Assembly (NCBI GenBank): GCA_947629195.1
Contig: CANRCS010000061.1
Span: forward strand, 1 to 5,967
Source of the DNA: an uncultured Bacilli bacterium
Lineage (GTDB): Bacteria > Bacillota_I > Bacilli_A > RF39 > UBA660
Reading direction: 5' to 3'
Length of the DNA stretch: 5,967 bases
Shown here: in pieces, positions 5,723 through 5,967 of the stretch
Numbering within the stretch: position 1 is the first letter of the stretch
How the letters are laid out: every line of letters begins with the position of its first letter
Program-made: the position numbers and the translations under genes
The notes under the pieces: generated by a model
Databases searched by the model: none
What the model was told of the DNA's origin: nothing
The model's input: the letters and a program-made list of their open reading frames with translations, nothing else

Positions 5723-5731
5723 ATTATACCA
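5723..5731 (-). promoter_or_regulatory. consensus extended -10 promoter of the 187-aa gene
   Basis: On the - strand this reads TGGTATAAT, a perfect TG-n-TATAAT extended -10. No strong -35 is found 16-18 bases upstream. Transcription would begin near 5716, giving a leader of roughly 18 nt that contains the SD. Confidence 0.6.
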
Positions 5732-5791
5732 CATTTTTAAGTTTTGTTATATTTTTTTGTTTTTCTAATCATATATTTAACTGGTGATAGT

Positions 5792-5967
5792 ATGTTTCAT
5801 AGGAAAATAGATATGAAAATAAGGATAGTTTTGTGTGTAATATTTATATTATTTGGACTTATTATTTTTAAAGTAGGGTATATTCAATTATTTCAATATG
5901 GTAAGTTAAATAAACTTGCTAAAGACTTGTGGAGTAGAAATTTACCAATAGAAGCTAATCGTGGAAA
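5792..5967 (+). CDS. class B penicillin-binding protein, SpoVD/FtsI/PBP2 type (N-terminal part, cut by window end)
   Basis: The first 58 codons show the standard start of a class B PBP (peptidoglycan transpeptidase that cross-links wall peptides in division, elongation or spore cortex synthesis). A short basic cytoplasmic tail comes first, then one membrane helix at about 12-28 (IVLCVIFILFGLIIFKV). Next is an outward-facing helix (YIQLFQYGKLNKLAKDLW) and the dimerisation-domain entry motif RNLPIEANRG (49-58), which in this family leads into R-G-x-I-x-D-R-N-G. The catalytic domain lies beyond the window, so SpoVD, FtsI and PBP2/PBP3 cannot be told apart; the DLWSRNLPIEANRG wording leans to SpoVD-like. 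The ATG at 5792 has a modest SD, GGTGAT (5783-5788), only 3 bases away; the in-frame ATG at 5813 is an alternative start that still keeps the membrane helix. It is divergent from the 187-aa gene. Confidence 0.85.
   Translation, partial: MFHRKIDMKIRIVLCVIFILFGLIIFKVGYIQLFQYGKLNKLAKDLWSRNLPIEANRG

Noticed and set aside
1..5967. Defence island, prophage, CRISPR array or mobile element
   Set aside because: No nuclease/toxin pair, integrase, transposase, phage structural gene or spaced direct repeats are visible. RecD2 and AlkD-like proteins are ordinary repair genes.

Overview
The window is very AT-rich DNA from a low-G+C, walled bacterium, most likely an uncultured Bacilli/Clostridia-type Firmicute. 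Three things suggest this: strong A/T-ending codon bias, purine-rich Shine-Dalgarno (SD) sites of the AGGTGA/GGAGG type, and a class B penicillin-binding protein (PBP). Tryptophan is written TGG throughout and TGA is used as a stop, so this is not the mycoplasma genetic code. The taxon is inferred from style, not from a marker gene.

Left part (1-3083): a short possible gene tail of unknown identity, then two DNA-maintenance genes on the + strand. The first is an AlkD-like HEAT-repeat DNA alkylation repair glycosylase (120-830). The second is a complete RecD2-type SF1B helicase (879-3083). A 48-nt gap separates them and holds an extended -10 promoter, so recD2 may be transcribed on its own.

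Middle (3084-4209): a terminator-like hairpin, a 47-aa small membrane-anchored protein (3169-3312), and a second hairpin terminator whose 3' edge overlaps a near-consensus promoter. That promoter drives a two-gene unit: a 193-aa single-pass membrane protein of unknown function (3397-3978), overlapping by 4 nt a 72-aa DUF1292-like protein (3975-4193). A strong hairpin at about 4179-4211 sits between these and the convergent gene, and can serve both strands.

Right part (4210-5967): two - strand genes of unknown function. One is 271 aa, with an N-terminus that faintly recalls ADP-ribosyltransferase-like folds and a Q/N-rich tail. The other is 187 aa and an orphan. A divergent intergenic region follows, then the first 58 codons of a class B PBP (SpoVD/FtsI/PBP2 type) running off the window.

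The two repair enzymes make functional sense side by side (base-lesion removal and recombination/replication-fork helicase), but no shared pathway is shown. The middle and right genes do not form a recognisable defence or mobile system. No tRNA, rRNA, CRISPR array, IS element or integrase was seen. Four of the likely promoters share a TGnTAnnAT extended -10 element.
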